Origin: Solibacteraceae bacterium
GTDB lineage: Bacteria > Acidobacteriota > Terriglobia > Bryobacterales > Bryobacteraceae
Reading direction: 5' to 3'
DNA length: 64,000 bases
Assembly: GCA_021324015.1 (NCBI GenBank)
Contig: JAJPJX010000129.1
Span: 62,001-126,000, forward strand
Of this stretch, positions 19,005 through 27,221 are shown piece by piece. A program made the translations under genes and the position numbers. Each line of letters opens with the position of its first letter. Within the stretch, counting starts at the first letter, position 1. The notes under the pieces were generated by a model. The model searched no databases. It saw nothing but the letters and a program-made list of their open reading frames with translations, and had not been told where the DNA came from.

Positions 19005-19421
19005 GTGATCCAAGTACCGACCCTCGAATATGCCGAAGCCAGAAAGATTGTGGATGCCATCGCCGCGGAGGTTTTGGGCCGGGGCAAGGCCGCGGTGATC
19101 ACGGTGGCGGATCCCCACGGCGAGCTGATCGCCTTCGCCCGCCTGGACGGTGCGCCCCTCTCCTCCATCCAGATCTCGCTCAATAAGGCCTGGACGGCGG
19201 CCCGCGAGCGCAAGCCCACCAAGCAGATCGGCGAAGCCGCCCGCGACCCGGAGAAAGGCTTCGATATCGCTTATTTCGGCGATCCCCGTTTCGTGGGTTG
19301 GGGAGGCGGCCTGCCCATCTGGAAACACGGCCAGGTGGTCGGCGCGGTGGCCGTGAGCGGCCTCCCACAGGCGGAGGATATCGAGCTGGCCACTATGGGG
19401 GCGGCGTTGATCGCGGATTGA
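19005..19421 (+). CDS. GlcG/HbpS family protein (DUF336)
   Basis: This 138-residue protein matches the GlcG/HbpS family: TLEYAEARKIVDAI, AAVITVADPHGELIAFARLDGAP, SIQISLNKAWTAA, FGGDPRFVGWGGGLPI-type turn and GAVAVSGLPQAEDIELA. Family members bind small ligands or haem and are often encoded beside glycolate oxidase genes. Here the convergent neighbour 10 bases away is a GlcD/GlcF-type dehydrogenase, which supports a link with hydroxy-acid oxidation. The start is taken as GTG 19005, which lies six bases after a -10 element. ATG 18954 in the same frame would add 17 residues unlike the family. Confidence 0.82.
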   Translation: MIQVPTLEYAEARKIVDAIAAEVLGRGKAAVITVADPHGELIAFARLDGAPLSSIQISLNKAWTAARERKPTKQIGEAARDPEKGFDIAYFGDPRFVGWGGGLPIWKHGQVVGAVAVSGLPQAEDIELATMGAALIAD

Positions 19422-19431
19422 TACGCCGCCG

Positions 19432-22371
19432 CTACTTCAGGCACGCACGGAGAAGCACCGCCGGATGCTGCGCCAGGTGGCCGGCGAGGTCCTGCACCTG
19501 GCGGCGGCAGGAGGTTCCCGAGGCCACCAGCATCTCTCCCGGCTCCAGGCGGCGCGCCGCCGGCAACAGCCGCCGCTCCGCGATGCGCTGCGAGATCTCG
19601 TAGTGCTCGGGGGCGTAGCCGAAAGATCCAGCCATGCCGCAGCAGCCCGCATCCAGGTCCACTACCTTGGCTCCCGGAATCCGCGCCAGCAGCGCCCGCG
19701 CCGGCGCCAGCAGCCCCATGGACTTCTGGTGACAGTGTCCGTGCAGCAGGACCTTCGGCGGCCCGGCCGCCAGCTCCAGCTTTGCCCGTCCGTCGCGGCA
19801 GGCGCTCTCCAGGTACTCCTCGAACAACAGGCTGGAATGCGCCACCGCTTGCGCCTTCTCCCGCGCCGCCCCGCGCAGCAGGTCGGGAGCGTCTTCGCGC
19901 ACGGCCGAAAGGCAACTCGGTTCGCAGAAGACGATCGGCACGCCGCGCTCGGCCAACGGAAAGAGCAACTCCGCGTTGGCCTGCGCCAACTGCCGGGCCT
20001 CGCGCAGCAGGCCCTGTGAGATCAGAGGCCGGCCGCAGCAGCGGTGGTTGGCCGGTTCGACGGGCACGCCGGCTCTCTCCAGCACCTCCACGACCGCGAT
20101 CCCCACTTCGGGCTCATAGTAGTTGGTGAAAGTATCGGTGAACAGCGCCGCCCCCCCGGCCGCGGGCTCCCGGCTGCCAGCCCGGCGCGCAAACCACTTG
20201 GCGAAGGTCTCATGCCGCCATTCCGGGAGGCGCCGCCGCCGGTCGATCCCCAGCAGCCACTCCTGCAACCAACCCGCGGGGGCGCTTCGCAGCACCAGGT
20301 TCGAGAGCGGCGCCAGGCGGCTGCCCCACGCCGAAAGGCGATGGATGTTCCCCAGCAGGTACGCCCGCGCCGGCAATCCGTGCCGCTCCCGGTAACCAGC
20401 CAGGAACTCGCTCTTGAACCGCGCCATGTCCACGCCCACCGGGCATTCGGCTTTGCAGGCGCGGCACTCCAGGCACAGCTCCAGCGCGTCCCGCACCGCC
20501 TGGTCGCCCAACTCCGCGCTCCCCAATTTGCCGTTCATCGCCAGGCGCAGGACGTTGGCCCGTCCCCGCGTGGTGTGGGTCTCTTCGAGCGTGGCCATGT
20601 AGGAAGGGCACATGGTGCCCTCCAGCTTCTTGCGGCACGCCCCCACCCCGCTGCACATCTCCACCGCCCGGCCGAAACCGCCGTATTCGGTGTAATCGAA
20701 GAAACTGGGCGGGTCGGGCGTGTGGTAGCCGGCGCCGTAGCGCAGGTTGGCGGTGAGAGGCGGCGAATCCACGATCTTCCCCGGATTCAGAATTCCCAGC
20801 GGATCGAAGGTTCGTTTGACGGTACGGAAGGTTTCGTAGAGCACCGGCCCGAACATCTTCTCGGTGAAGGGGCCGCGCACCAGGCCGTCGCCGTGTTCGG
20901 CCGAAAGCGCCCCGCCGTACTCCAGCACCAGGTCGGCGACGTCGCTGGCGATGGCTTCGAACTGCTTCACTCCCTCGGCGGTCTTCAGGTTGATCACCGG
21001 CCGCACGTGCAGGCAGCCCACGGAAGCGTGCGCGTAGACGCCCGCCGTGGTCCCATGCCCGTGCACCACGCCCAGAAACCGCTCGATGTAGTCCCGCAGC
21101 TTCTCCGGGGCCACCGCCGTGTCTTCCACGAAGGAGATGGATTTGCCGTCGCCCCTCATGGACATGGAGAGTCCCAGCGCCGCCCTGCGCAGGCTCCAGA
21201 TGCGCGCCTGCGCGGACGGCTCCAGCGCGCGGTGGAAGTAATACCCCATCCCCTTGGCCGCCAGGTCCTGCTCCAGCGCATCCAGCCGCGCGGTCAGCTC
21301 CTCGGGGTGGTCCCCGTACAGCTCCACGATCAGCATTCCGCCCGGATCACCCTGCACGAAATCGCGCAGCGCCTCCAGGCTGGGATTGCTCCGCGTGGCA
21401 TCCAGGATGAACCGGTCCATGACCTCCACCGCCGCGGGACGATGCCGGAGGATCGCCGGGGTAGCCGCCAGCGCCTCCAGCAGTTCATGGAAGTGGATTG
21501 CCGCCAGCGCCTTGGCTTTGGGCAGCGGCACGATGCGGATCTTGGCCTGCGCTACGATGCCCAGCGTGCCCTCCGAGCCGACCATCATCTTGCACAGGTT
21601 GAACGGCTTGGTCCGGTCCACGAACTCGTCCAGGTTGTACCCGCCCACGCGCCGCAGGATCTTCGGAAACCGCCGGTCGATCTCCTCCGCGCGCAGTTCC
21701 GCCAGATGCCGCACCGTGCGGTAAGCAGCCGCTTCCAGGGTGTCTCCCGCCGAGACTTGCTCCAGTTCCTCGGGCGAGAGGCCGCGGAAGTGCGCCAGGC
21801 TGCCATCGGAGAGCACCACCCACTGCTCCAGCACGTGATCGATGGTCTTGCCGTAAAGCACCGAGCGCGCGCCGCTGGAATTGTTGGCCATCATGCCGCC
21901 CAGCGTCGCCCGGTTCGAGGTGGACACATCGGGGCCGAACTGGAGGCCCAGCGGGCGCAGTTGCGCGTTCAGCTCGTCCAGCACCACTCCCGGCTCCAGC
22001 AGCGCCCACCGCCCCGTGGCGCTGATCTCCAACACCCGGTTGAGGTACTTCGAAGTGTCCAGGACCAGTCCCGGTCCGATGGCCTGTCCGGCTTGCGAGG
22101 TGCCGCCTCCGCGCACCGTAATGGGACACAGGAATTGGTTGCAGATACGCACTGCCCGCGCCAGGTCTTCCCGCGTCTTCGGAATGACTACCCCCAGCGG
22201 CTCGATCTGGTAGACGCTGGCGTCGGTGGAATAGAGCGCGCGCGAGACCGTGTCGAAGCGCACCTCCCCGTCGATCTGCGCTTCCAGTTCACTGCGCAGC
22301 GTGGGCACGTCCAGTTGTCCCGGGTTGGCTATCGGCACGGGCGCGTGGGGCTTGATCCGGATCGGGGTCAC
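19432..22371 (-). CDS. FAD-linked 2-hydroxyacid dehydrogenase fused to Fe-S/CCG module (GlcD-GlcF type)
   Basis: This 979-residue fusion would oxidise D-lactate, glycolate or a related 2-hydroxyacid and feed electrons to quinone. The FAD-binding PCMH domain comes first (~50-240; ITVRGGGTSQAGQAIGPG, ANNSSGARSVLYG), then the FAD oxidase C domain (~280-530). Ferredoxin-like cysteine clusters follow at ~570 (CSGVGACRKK) and ~634 (CLECRACKAECP). Two CCG-type half repeats close it (RCCGRPL ~780, GCCGMAGSF ~913). This resembles D-lactate dehydrogenases of the YdiJ type. The GTG start (22371-22369) overlaps the stop of the aminotransferase as GTGA, so the two are translationally coupled. Confidence 0.88.
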   Translation of the reverse strand: MTPIRIKPHAPVPIANPGQLDVPTLRSELEAQIDGEVRFDTVSRALYSTDASVYQIEPLGVVIPKTREDLARAVRICNQFLCPITVRGGGTSQAGQAIGPGLVLDTSKYLNRVLEISATGRWALLEPGVVLDELNAQLRPLGLQFGPDVSTSNRATLGGMMANNSSGARSVLYGKTIDHVLEQWVVLSDGSLAHFRGLSPEELEQVSAGDTLEAAAYRTVRHLAELRAEEIDRRFPKILRRVGGYNLDEFVDRTKPFNLCKMMVGSEGTLGIVAQAKIRIVPLPKAKALAAIHFHELLEALAATPAILRHRPAAVEVMDRFILDATRSNPSLEALRDFVQGDPGGMLIVELYGDHPEELTARLDALEQDLAAKGMGYYFHRALEPSAQARIWSLRRAALGLSMSMRGDGKSISFVEDTAVAPEKLRDYIERFLGVVHGHGTTAGVYAHASVGCLHVRPVINLKTAEGVKQFEAIASDVADLVLEYGGALSAEHGDGLVRGPFTEKMFGPVLYETFRTVKRTFDPLGILNPGKIVDSPPLTANLRYGAGYHTPDPPSFFDYTEYGGFGRAVEMCSGVGACRKKLEGTMCPSYMATLEETHTTRGRANVLRLAMNGKLGSAELGDQAVRDALELCLECRACKAECPVGVDMARFKSEFLAGYRERHGLPARAYLLGNIHRLSAWGSRLAPLSNLVLRSAPAGWLQEWLLGIDRRRRLPEWRHETFAKWFARRAGSREPAAGGAALFTDTFTNYYEPEVGIAVVEVLERAGVPVEPANHRCCGRPLISQGLLREARQLAQANAELLFPLAERGVPIVFCEPSCLSAVREDAPDLLRGAAREKAQAVAHSSLLFEEYLESACRDGRAKLELAAGPPKVLLHGHCHQKSMGLLAPARALLARIPGAKVVDLDAGCCGMAGSFGYAPEHYEISQRIAERRLLPAARRLEPGEMLVASGTSCRRQVQDLAGHLAQHPAVLLRACLK

Positions 22372-23582
22372 GACGCGGCCCGGCTCCCTTCGGAGATGGC
22401 CAGCAATCCCTGCCGCAGGCGCTCCAGACCGCGCGCCAGCGTTTCCCCTCCACTGGCGAAGGAGACCCGCAGCGTACCCTCTCCCGCCGCGCCGTAGGCG
22501 GCCCCATGAACCACCACCACGCTCGCCTCCTCCAGCAGCCGGCGCCGGATCTGGTCCGAGCCAAGACCCAGCTCGCGCACATCCACCATGGCAAAGAAGC
22601 CGCCCTCCGGCGCGAGCGCCCGCACCCCGGGGATCTCGCGCAGCCCCGCCAGAACCGCGTCCCGCCGGCGGGCATATTCCGCGCGCATCTCCGCCACGCA
22701 CTCCTGCGGACCGCCGAGCGCCTCCGCCGCGGCGTCCTGCACGAAGGTAGCCGGACCGCGGCTGAATTGTTGCAGCACCAGCAGCATGGCGTCGATCCAG
22801 GCCTTGGGCGCGGCCGCGTATCCCACCCGCCAGCCGGTCATGGCGTATGTCTTCGACAGGCTGTTCACCAGAATGGTCCGCGCACGCAGCCCTTCGGAAA
22901 GGGAGGCCGGCGAGACATGCCGGAGCGCTCCGTAGGTGATGGCTTCGTAGATCTCGTCGCTGATTAGCAGCAGGCCGCGGTCTTCCACGAAGGTCCCGAT
23001 CCCGGCCAGTTCCTCCGCCGTGAAGACCGTCCCGGTTGGATTCCAGGGCGTGTTCAGAAGCAGCGCGCGGGCCCGCGGAGTCCAGGCGGCTTCCAGAGCC
23101 TCCCGGCCGAGGGCGAAGCGCCCTCCGGCGAGCCTCGCCGGCACCGGGCGCGGCACGCCTCCGGCCAGCCGTATGGGGGATTGATAGGCATCGTAGATGG
23201 GATCCGGCAGCAACACTTCGTCGCCCTCGTCTAGCGCCGCCTGAAGCGCCGTGGCGATGCCCATGGTGGCGCCGGTAGTTGCCAGGATTTCCGTTTCCGG
23301 ATCGTAGCGCAGGCCGTTTTCCCGCGCCAGTTTGGCGGCCGCGGCCGCGCGCAGCCGGGGCTCCCCGCGATTATCCGGATAGGCCGTGCGCCCCTCCCGC
23401 AGCGCCCGCGCGCACGCCTCCACGATGTGCGGCGGAGTGCGGAAATCGGGCTCGCCGCGCATCAGCGAAACCACCTCCCGCCCGGCCGCCCGCGCCTGGC
23501 GCACCTCGGCCAGAATCGAATTGACGGCCGTGGCCTTCAGCAGCGCGGTGCGCCGCGCGGCCTCCGGAGCGCGCGCCACCAT
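22368..23582 (-). CDS. Class I/II PLP-dependent aminotransferase
   Basis: The 404-residue product is a fold-type I aminotransferase of the aspartate aminotransferase subgroup. LMRGEPDFRTP near the N terminus, the PLP-contact NTPWNPTG, the DEIYEAITY strand and the lysine in NSLSKTYAMTGWRVGY (about residue 240) are all present. It transfers amino groups between amino acids and 2-oxo acids; the substrate cannot be told. It is the upstream gene of a coupled pair with the GlcD/GlcF-type dehydrogenase, suggesting joint use in 2-oxo or hydroxy acid metabolism. ATG 23582 is preferred over longer in-frame starts that run into the tRNA region. Confidence 0.88.
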   Translation of the reverse strand: MVARAPEAARRTALLKATAVNSILAEVRQARAAGREVVSLMRGEPDFRTPPHIVEACARALREGRTAYPDNRGEPRLRAAAAAKLARENGLRYDPETEILATTGATMGIATALQAALDEGDEVLLPDPIYDAYQSPIRLAGGVPRPVPARLAGGRFALGREALEAAWTPRARALLLNTPWNPTGTVFTAEELAGIGTFVEDRGLLLISDEIYEAITYGALRHVSPASLSEGLRARTILVNSLSKTYAMTGWRVGYAAAPKAWIDAMLLVLQQFSRGPATFVQDAAAEALGGPQECVAEMRAEYARRRDAVLAGLREIPGVRALAPEGGFFAMVDVRELGLGSDQIRRRLLEEASVVVVHGAAYGAAGEGTLRVSFASGGETLARGLERLRQGLLAISEGSRAAS

Positions 23583-23698
23583 GACGGCACGGTAGCAATT
23601 CCCTTTCGCGCCTGTCAAACGCCGGGCGGCCGCCCGCCGTTCCGTGATACACTGCAAATGTGCGGTTTGCCGCCGGTTCCTTCGATCGTTAACCACAA

Positions 23699-23775
23699 GC
23701 GCCCGTAGCTCAGCTGGATAGAGCGTTTGCCTCCGGAGCAAAAGGCCGGCGGTTCGAATCCGCCCGGGCGTACCA
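23699..23775 (+). tRNA. tRNA-Arg (anticodon CCG)
   Basis: The cloverleaf folds fully. Acceptor GCGCCCG (23699-23705) pairs with CGGGCGT (23765-23771) with a G-U at the end. The D arm is GCTCAGCTGGATAGAGC. The anticodon stem TTTGC/GCAAA holds loop CTCCGGA with anticodon CCG. The T arm is GGCGG-TTCGAAT-CCGCC. Discriminator A is followed by an encoded CCA (23773-23775). It reads CGG arginine codons. Confidence 0.96.
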
Positions 23776-23952
23776 AATCCTGCCCACCGCCGACTGGAAT
23801 CCACATCGCCATGTCAGCGCAAACCCCCCGATTACACCTTAGTCTTTACCTTCTCGGGGATTCGGACGACTCGGAGATTCGGACGAACGTTCCGGTCGAA
23901 GATGCCGTTTTCGCCAAGCCTGCCAGGTAACGGGCCGGCGGAGGCCGCGGCA

Positions 23953-23981
23953 TTGCAGCCCTCGCCGTGTTCCGTTATGAT
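23953..23981 (+). promoter_or_regulatory. Promoter of the Tat Gfo/Idh oxidoreductase gene
   Basis: TTGCAG (23953-23958), 17 bases and TATGAT (23976-23981) form a good sigma70-type promoter. Transcription would start near 23988, giving a 12-base leader that holds GAGGTAAG just before the ATG at 24000. Confidence 0.6.
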
Positions 23982-23999
23982 GCTCGCCGAGGTAAGAAG

Positions 24000-25523
24000 A
24001 TGCCATCCGATCCGGATCGCCGCAGGTTTCTGGGAACGGCAGCCGCCACAGCGGCGTTCAGCATTGTTCCAAGACACGTGCTGGGAGGGCCCGGTGTTGT
24101 CGCTCCCAGTGACAAAATCACGTTGGCGTACATCGGCGTGGGCACGCAAGGCCTGCGCGAGATGCTGGCGCTGCTCTCCGTTCCCGATATCCAGATTGTT
24201 TCCGTTTGCGACCCCAGCAAGGACGCGGTCGAGTACCGCGACTGGTCCCGGGATGGCCTCCTCAGAAACATTCGCCGCACATTGGAAAAGCCCGGCTGGG
24301 GCAGAGAAGGTGTGATCCCGGGGGGCCGCGACGTTGGTAAGGATGTCGTCGAAACCTACTATGCGAATAAACGGTCCTCCGACAAGTTCAGGGGCTGTTC
24401 GGCCTATGCCGACTTTCGCGAGTTGCTGGACAAGGAAAAAGACCTCAACGCGGTCAAGATCATGACGCCCGACCATCTTCATGCTGTGATCAGCATCGCG
24501 GCGATGAAGAAGGGAAAGCACGTGATCATGCACAAGCCCATCGCGAATCGCCTTGAGGAAGCCAGGCTGGTAATCGACACCGCTCGCGAGACGGGTGTCG
24601 CCACCCATTTCCTCCCCTGGGATTCCAATGGATCGATGGATCAGGTGATGGCGTGGATTCAGGACGGTTCCATCGGCACGCTGCGCGAAGTCCACAACTG
24701 GACCAACCGCCCCGTGTGGCCTCAGTACGCCACGCTTCCGGCCGATCAGCCGCCCATCCCCGCGGGCTTCGATTGGGATTTGTGGCTCGGCCCCGAGGCG
24801 GACCGGCCCTATCATCCGAATTACACCCATATGGTGTTTCGCGGGTGGTACGACTTCGGCGGCGGCTCCATGGCTGACATGGGTCACTACAGCCTCTGGA
24901 CGGTGTTTAACGCGCTGCAGCTTGCAGGTCCTGTCAGCGTGGAGCCGATGCTCAGCCACAACTGTGTGCTCCGCGACAGCGTGGCGGCCACGGTGAAGAA
25001 TGATTTTTCCTTCCCCACCGCCAGTGCGGTCCGCTTCCGGTACCCGGCGCGCGGGCAGCGGCAGGCCGTGGATCTGATTTGGCACGAAGGCGGGATGCGG
25101 CCGGCCACGCCGCCGGAGCTCGATGAGGACGGCAGGCAGTTTGCCGCCGAGGGCATGATGTTCGTCGGGGACAAGGGCAAGATCCTGGCAGGCTTCCGTG
25201 TCGAGGACCCCCGTTTGATCCCCGAACGGCGGATGCGCGGGTACCCGGCTCCGCAGGCGCGTTCGCGGCGCCCGGAGCGCGAGCCCGGCTGGGTATCGCC
25301 CGGCATGCGGCAGTGGATCGCCGCCTGCCGGGGCGGCGCTCAATCGCCCGGAAGCTTCCTGAACGCGGGACCGATTTCCGAAGCCGTCAACCTCTATGCG
25401 GTCGCCCTGCGCACGGGCCAACGGCTGCTCTACGACGCCGAAGACCGGAAAATTACAAGCCCGCAGGATGCCAACCGGTGCTTGTCCCGCGAATATCGGA
25501 AGGGCTGGGAACTGGCGGGTTGA
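24000..25523 (+). CDS. Gfo/Idh/MocA family oxidoreductase, Tat-exported
   Basis: This 507-residue NAD(P)-binding sugar or polyol oxidoreductase has a twin-arginine signal (DRRRFLGTAAATAAF). The Rossmann motif is AYIGVGTQGLREM, followed by VSVCDP. The family's catalytic-region motif appears as GKHVIMHKPIANR, with H-K-P instead of the usual E-K-P. HMVFRGWYDFGGGSMADMGHY is the typical metal- or substrate-site region of long secreted Gfo/Idh proteins. Such exported members in Acidobacteriota, Bacteroidetes and Planctomycetes act on sugar derivatives, sometimes carrying their cofactor. The next gene starts 10 bases later and is probably co-transcribed. Confidence 0.87.
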   Translation: MPSDPDRRRFLGTAAATAAFSIVPRHVLGGPGVVAPSDKITLAYIGVGTQGLREMLALLSVPDIQIVSVCDPSKDAVEYRDWSRDGLLRNIRRTLEKPGWGREGVIPGGRDVGKDVVETYYANKRSSDKFRGCSAYADFRELLDKEKDLNAVKIMTPDHLHAVISIAAMKKGKHVIMHKPIANRLEEARLVIDTARETGVATHFLPWDSNGSMDQVMAWIQDGSIGTLREVHNWTNRPVWPQYATLPADQPPIPAGFDWDLWLGPEADRPYHPNYTHMVFRGWYDFGGGSMADMGHYSLWTVFNALQLAGPVSVEPMLSHNCVLRDSVAATVKNDFSFPTASAVRFRYPARGQRQAVDLIWHEGGMRPATPPELDEDGRQFAAEGMMFVGDKGKILAGFRVEDPRLIPERRMRGYPAPQARSRRPEREPGWVSPGMRQWIAACRGGAQSPGSFLNAGPISEAVNLYAVALRTGQRLLYDAEDRKITSPQDANRCLSREYRKGWELAG

Positions 25524-25533
25524 AGGGGTCGAA

Positions 25534-26373
25534 ATGCGAACCATTTCCAGAAGAGAATTATTGGCCGGAAGTTCCCTGGGCATCGGCGCGGTGCTGCTGC
25601 AAGCCGATCCGCTGGGTCTCCCCATCGGATGTCAGACCTACCCGGTACGGGAGTCGATCGGAAAGGATTTTGAAGGCACCCTGCGGCAGATTGCCGGCAT
25701 CGGGTACCGGACCATCGAGATGTGTTCGCCCCCCGGCTACGAGAAGTCGGGCTTCGGTGCGCTGGTGAAGTTCAAAGCATTGGAGATCCGGCGGGTCATC
25801 GAGTCCGCCGGCCTGCGCTGCGAAAGCTGCCACTACCAGTTCCGAGAGCTCAAGGAAAATCTGGATGACCGGATCGCCTATGCCAAAGAGCTGGGCTTGA
25901 AACAGATGATCCTCTCGACCTTCGGTCTGCGGCAGGTTGCCGCCATGGACGATTGGATGCGGGCCGCCGACGCGCTGAACCAGATCGGCGCCCGCGTCCG
26001 GGACGCGGGCATGCAACTTGGTTTCCATAACCACGCGGGCGAGTTCAGGCAAATCGATGGCGTCCTCATCTACGACAAACTGATGAGCGAACTCGATTCG
26101 AAACTGGTGAAGATGCAGTTTCAGGTCTCGGTGATCAGCCTTGGCTACGAGGCGGCGGCGTTTTTCACGAAATATCCCGGCCGTTTTGTTTCCCTTCACC
26201 TCCAGGACTGGTCACCCGCGGAAAGGAAGCAAGTCGCGGTAGGGAAAGGCGTGGTCGATTGGAAAAAGCTCTTCGCCGCCGCCAAGAAAGGTGGAGTGAA
26301 GAACTACTTCGTCGAGCTGGATCTGGAAGCGATGAAAGAGAGCTATCCTTACCTTCACGCCCTCAAGACCTAA
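25534..26373 (+). CDS. Sugar phosphate isomerase/epimerase (xylose-isomerase-like TIM barrel), Tat signal
   Basis: The 279-residue product has an N-terminal twin-arginine signal (TISRRELLAGSSLG), then an AP-endonuclease-2/xylose-isomerase-like TIM barrel. GCQTYPVRE opens the barrel, YRTIEMCSPPGY follows, and LGFHNHAGEF carries the metal-ligand histidines. RFVSLHLQDW and YFVELDL come late. The usual acidic metal ligand around residue 185 (normally L..D.D..W) reads LVKMQFQVSV here, which is unusual and could weaken metal binding. It is probably co-transcribed with the Gfo/Idh gene, a common pairing for keto-sugar or inositol conversion. Confidence 0.82.
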   Translation: MRTISRRELLAGSSLGIGAVLLQADPLGLPIGCQTYPVRESIGKDFEGTLRQIAGIGYRTIEMCSPPGYEKSGFGALVKFKALEIRRVIESAGLRCESCHYQFRELKENLDDRIAYAKELGLKQMILSTFGLRQVAAMDDWMRAADALNQIGARVRDAGMQLGFHNHAGEFRQIDGVLIYDKLMSELDSKLVKMQFQVSVISLGYEAAAFFTKYPGRFVSLHLQDWSPAERKQVAVGKGVVDWKKLFAAAKKGGVKNYFVELDLEAMKESYPYLHALKT

Positions 26374-26408
26374 CGAGGCTCCCCTCAGAACCACGAGGCG
26401 GCGAACCA

Positions 26409-26437
26409 TTGCCTTTCGGATGCGACTGGCCTATATT
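26409..26437 (+). promoter_or_regulatory. Promoter candidate before the small membrane-protein gene
   Basis: TTGCCT (26409-26414), 17 bases and TATATT (26432-26437) suggest a sigma70-type promoter about 47 bases before the ATG at 26484. Confidence 0.4.
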
Positions 26438-26483
26438 TAGGTCGGGCCGCAGGAGAAACCGCGCGGCCTCGTGGGTGCGCGCC

Positions 26484-27221
26484 ATGACGATCCGGGAGCG
26501 AAGAGTCAATCGGTCCGCGATCCGAAAGAGCTTGGTGACGGCCGGCATGGGGGTGTTATCCGCTGTTGCCGCGCAGGCGTTCGGTTGGGTGTGGGTGCCT
26601 TATGGAGTGGTCTCGATTACTGCCGGCCTGGCAGCAGGGCTTTTCATCGCGTTCCTCGCTGATGCGCTCTTCCCGAGCAAGGTGTTCTCGGCGCATCGGA
26701 GTTCACCCGCATCGGATACTTTAGGAGATCGCGCCAACCTGAAAGCCGAGCCATGCTCCGCGGACACCCTCCGGCAGCGGATGAGTGAAGAGAAGGCCGC
26801 TTTGGAGCACCTCGATGCCGAGCGGCAACGCCGGGGCGACTCGCGTTTCGGGAAGACCACGGAGGATCGAATCGTCTGGGGTCAACTCATTGATCTGGAG
26901 TTACAAGAGATCGATGAACAAGTGAGTCGCATCTGTGGCTCGGCGGGCCGGGAGCCCAAGGGCCTCCCGCCAAATCGAACGTGCGCGAAGGAGGTCCTCG
27001 TGAGCGCAACCATTCATGAGTCCCTGAATTTGAACAGCGAGGAGCTTGCCATCCTCGCCGAGTTGCTGGAATCGGAGCGTGCCAAACTGCTGATTGAGAT
27101 CCGCCATACCGATCATCGAGCCTTTCGCGACGAACTCCACCGCCGGCTGGCAGTGGTAGAGAAGTTAGCGGAACGGTGGCCGATCCGGTTGAGCGGGCAG
27201 GGTTCCCAAATCGCGCCTTGA
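26484..27221 (+). CDS. Hypothetical membrane-anchored protein with C-terminal small conserved domain
   Basis: I do not recognise the full 245-residue product. Residues ~14-55 hold two hydrophobic segments ([17 protein letters not shown] and [17 protein letters not shown]), then a charged helical middle (~85-150). The last ~73 residues match a small soluble family recognised by [23 protein letters not shown]. That tail has its own strong ribosome site and GTG start at 27001, so it may also be made alone. The upstream half may be an unrelated segment joined in frame. The start at ATG 26484 is tentative. Confidence 0.5.
   Translation: MTIRERRVNRSAIRKSLVTAGMGVLSAVAAQAFGWVWVPYGVVSITAGLAAGLFIAFLADALFPSKVFSAHRSSPASDTLGDRANLKAEPCSADTLRQRMSEEKAALEHLDAERQRRGDSRFGKTTEDRIVWGQLIDLELQEIDEQVSRICGSAGREPKGLPPNRTCAKEVLVSATIHESLNLNSEELAILAELLESERAKLLIEIRHTDHRAFRDELHRRLAVVEKLAERWPIRLSGQGSQIAP
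27001..27221 (+). CDS. Small conserved protein made from a possible internal start
   Basis: A perfect AAGGAGG (26988-26994) stands six bases before GTG 27001 in the frame of the longer gene. The 73-residue product starts [20 protein letters not shown] and contains [20 protein letters not shown], typical of short free-standing hypothetical proteins of 70-90 residues. It would be a cytoplasmic helical protein of unknown role. Either this is the true gene and the upstream part is spurious, or both products are made. Confidence 0.5.

Noticed and set aside
20044-22497. An 817-codon open frame on the plus strand opposite the GlcD/GlcF-type gene
   Set aside because: It is the antisense of a well-supported dehydrogenase, with arginine/histidine-rich composition and no recognisable motif.
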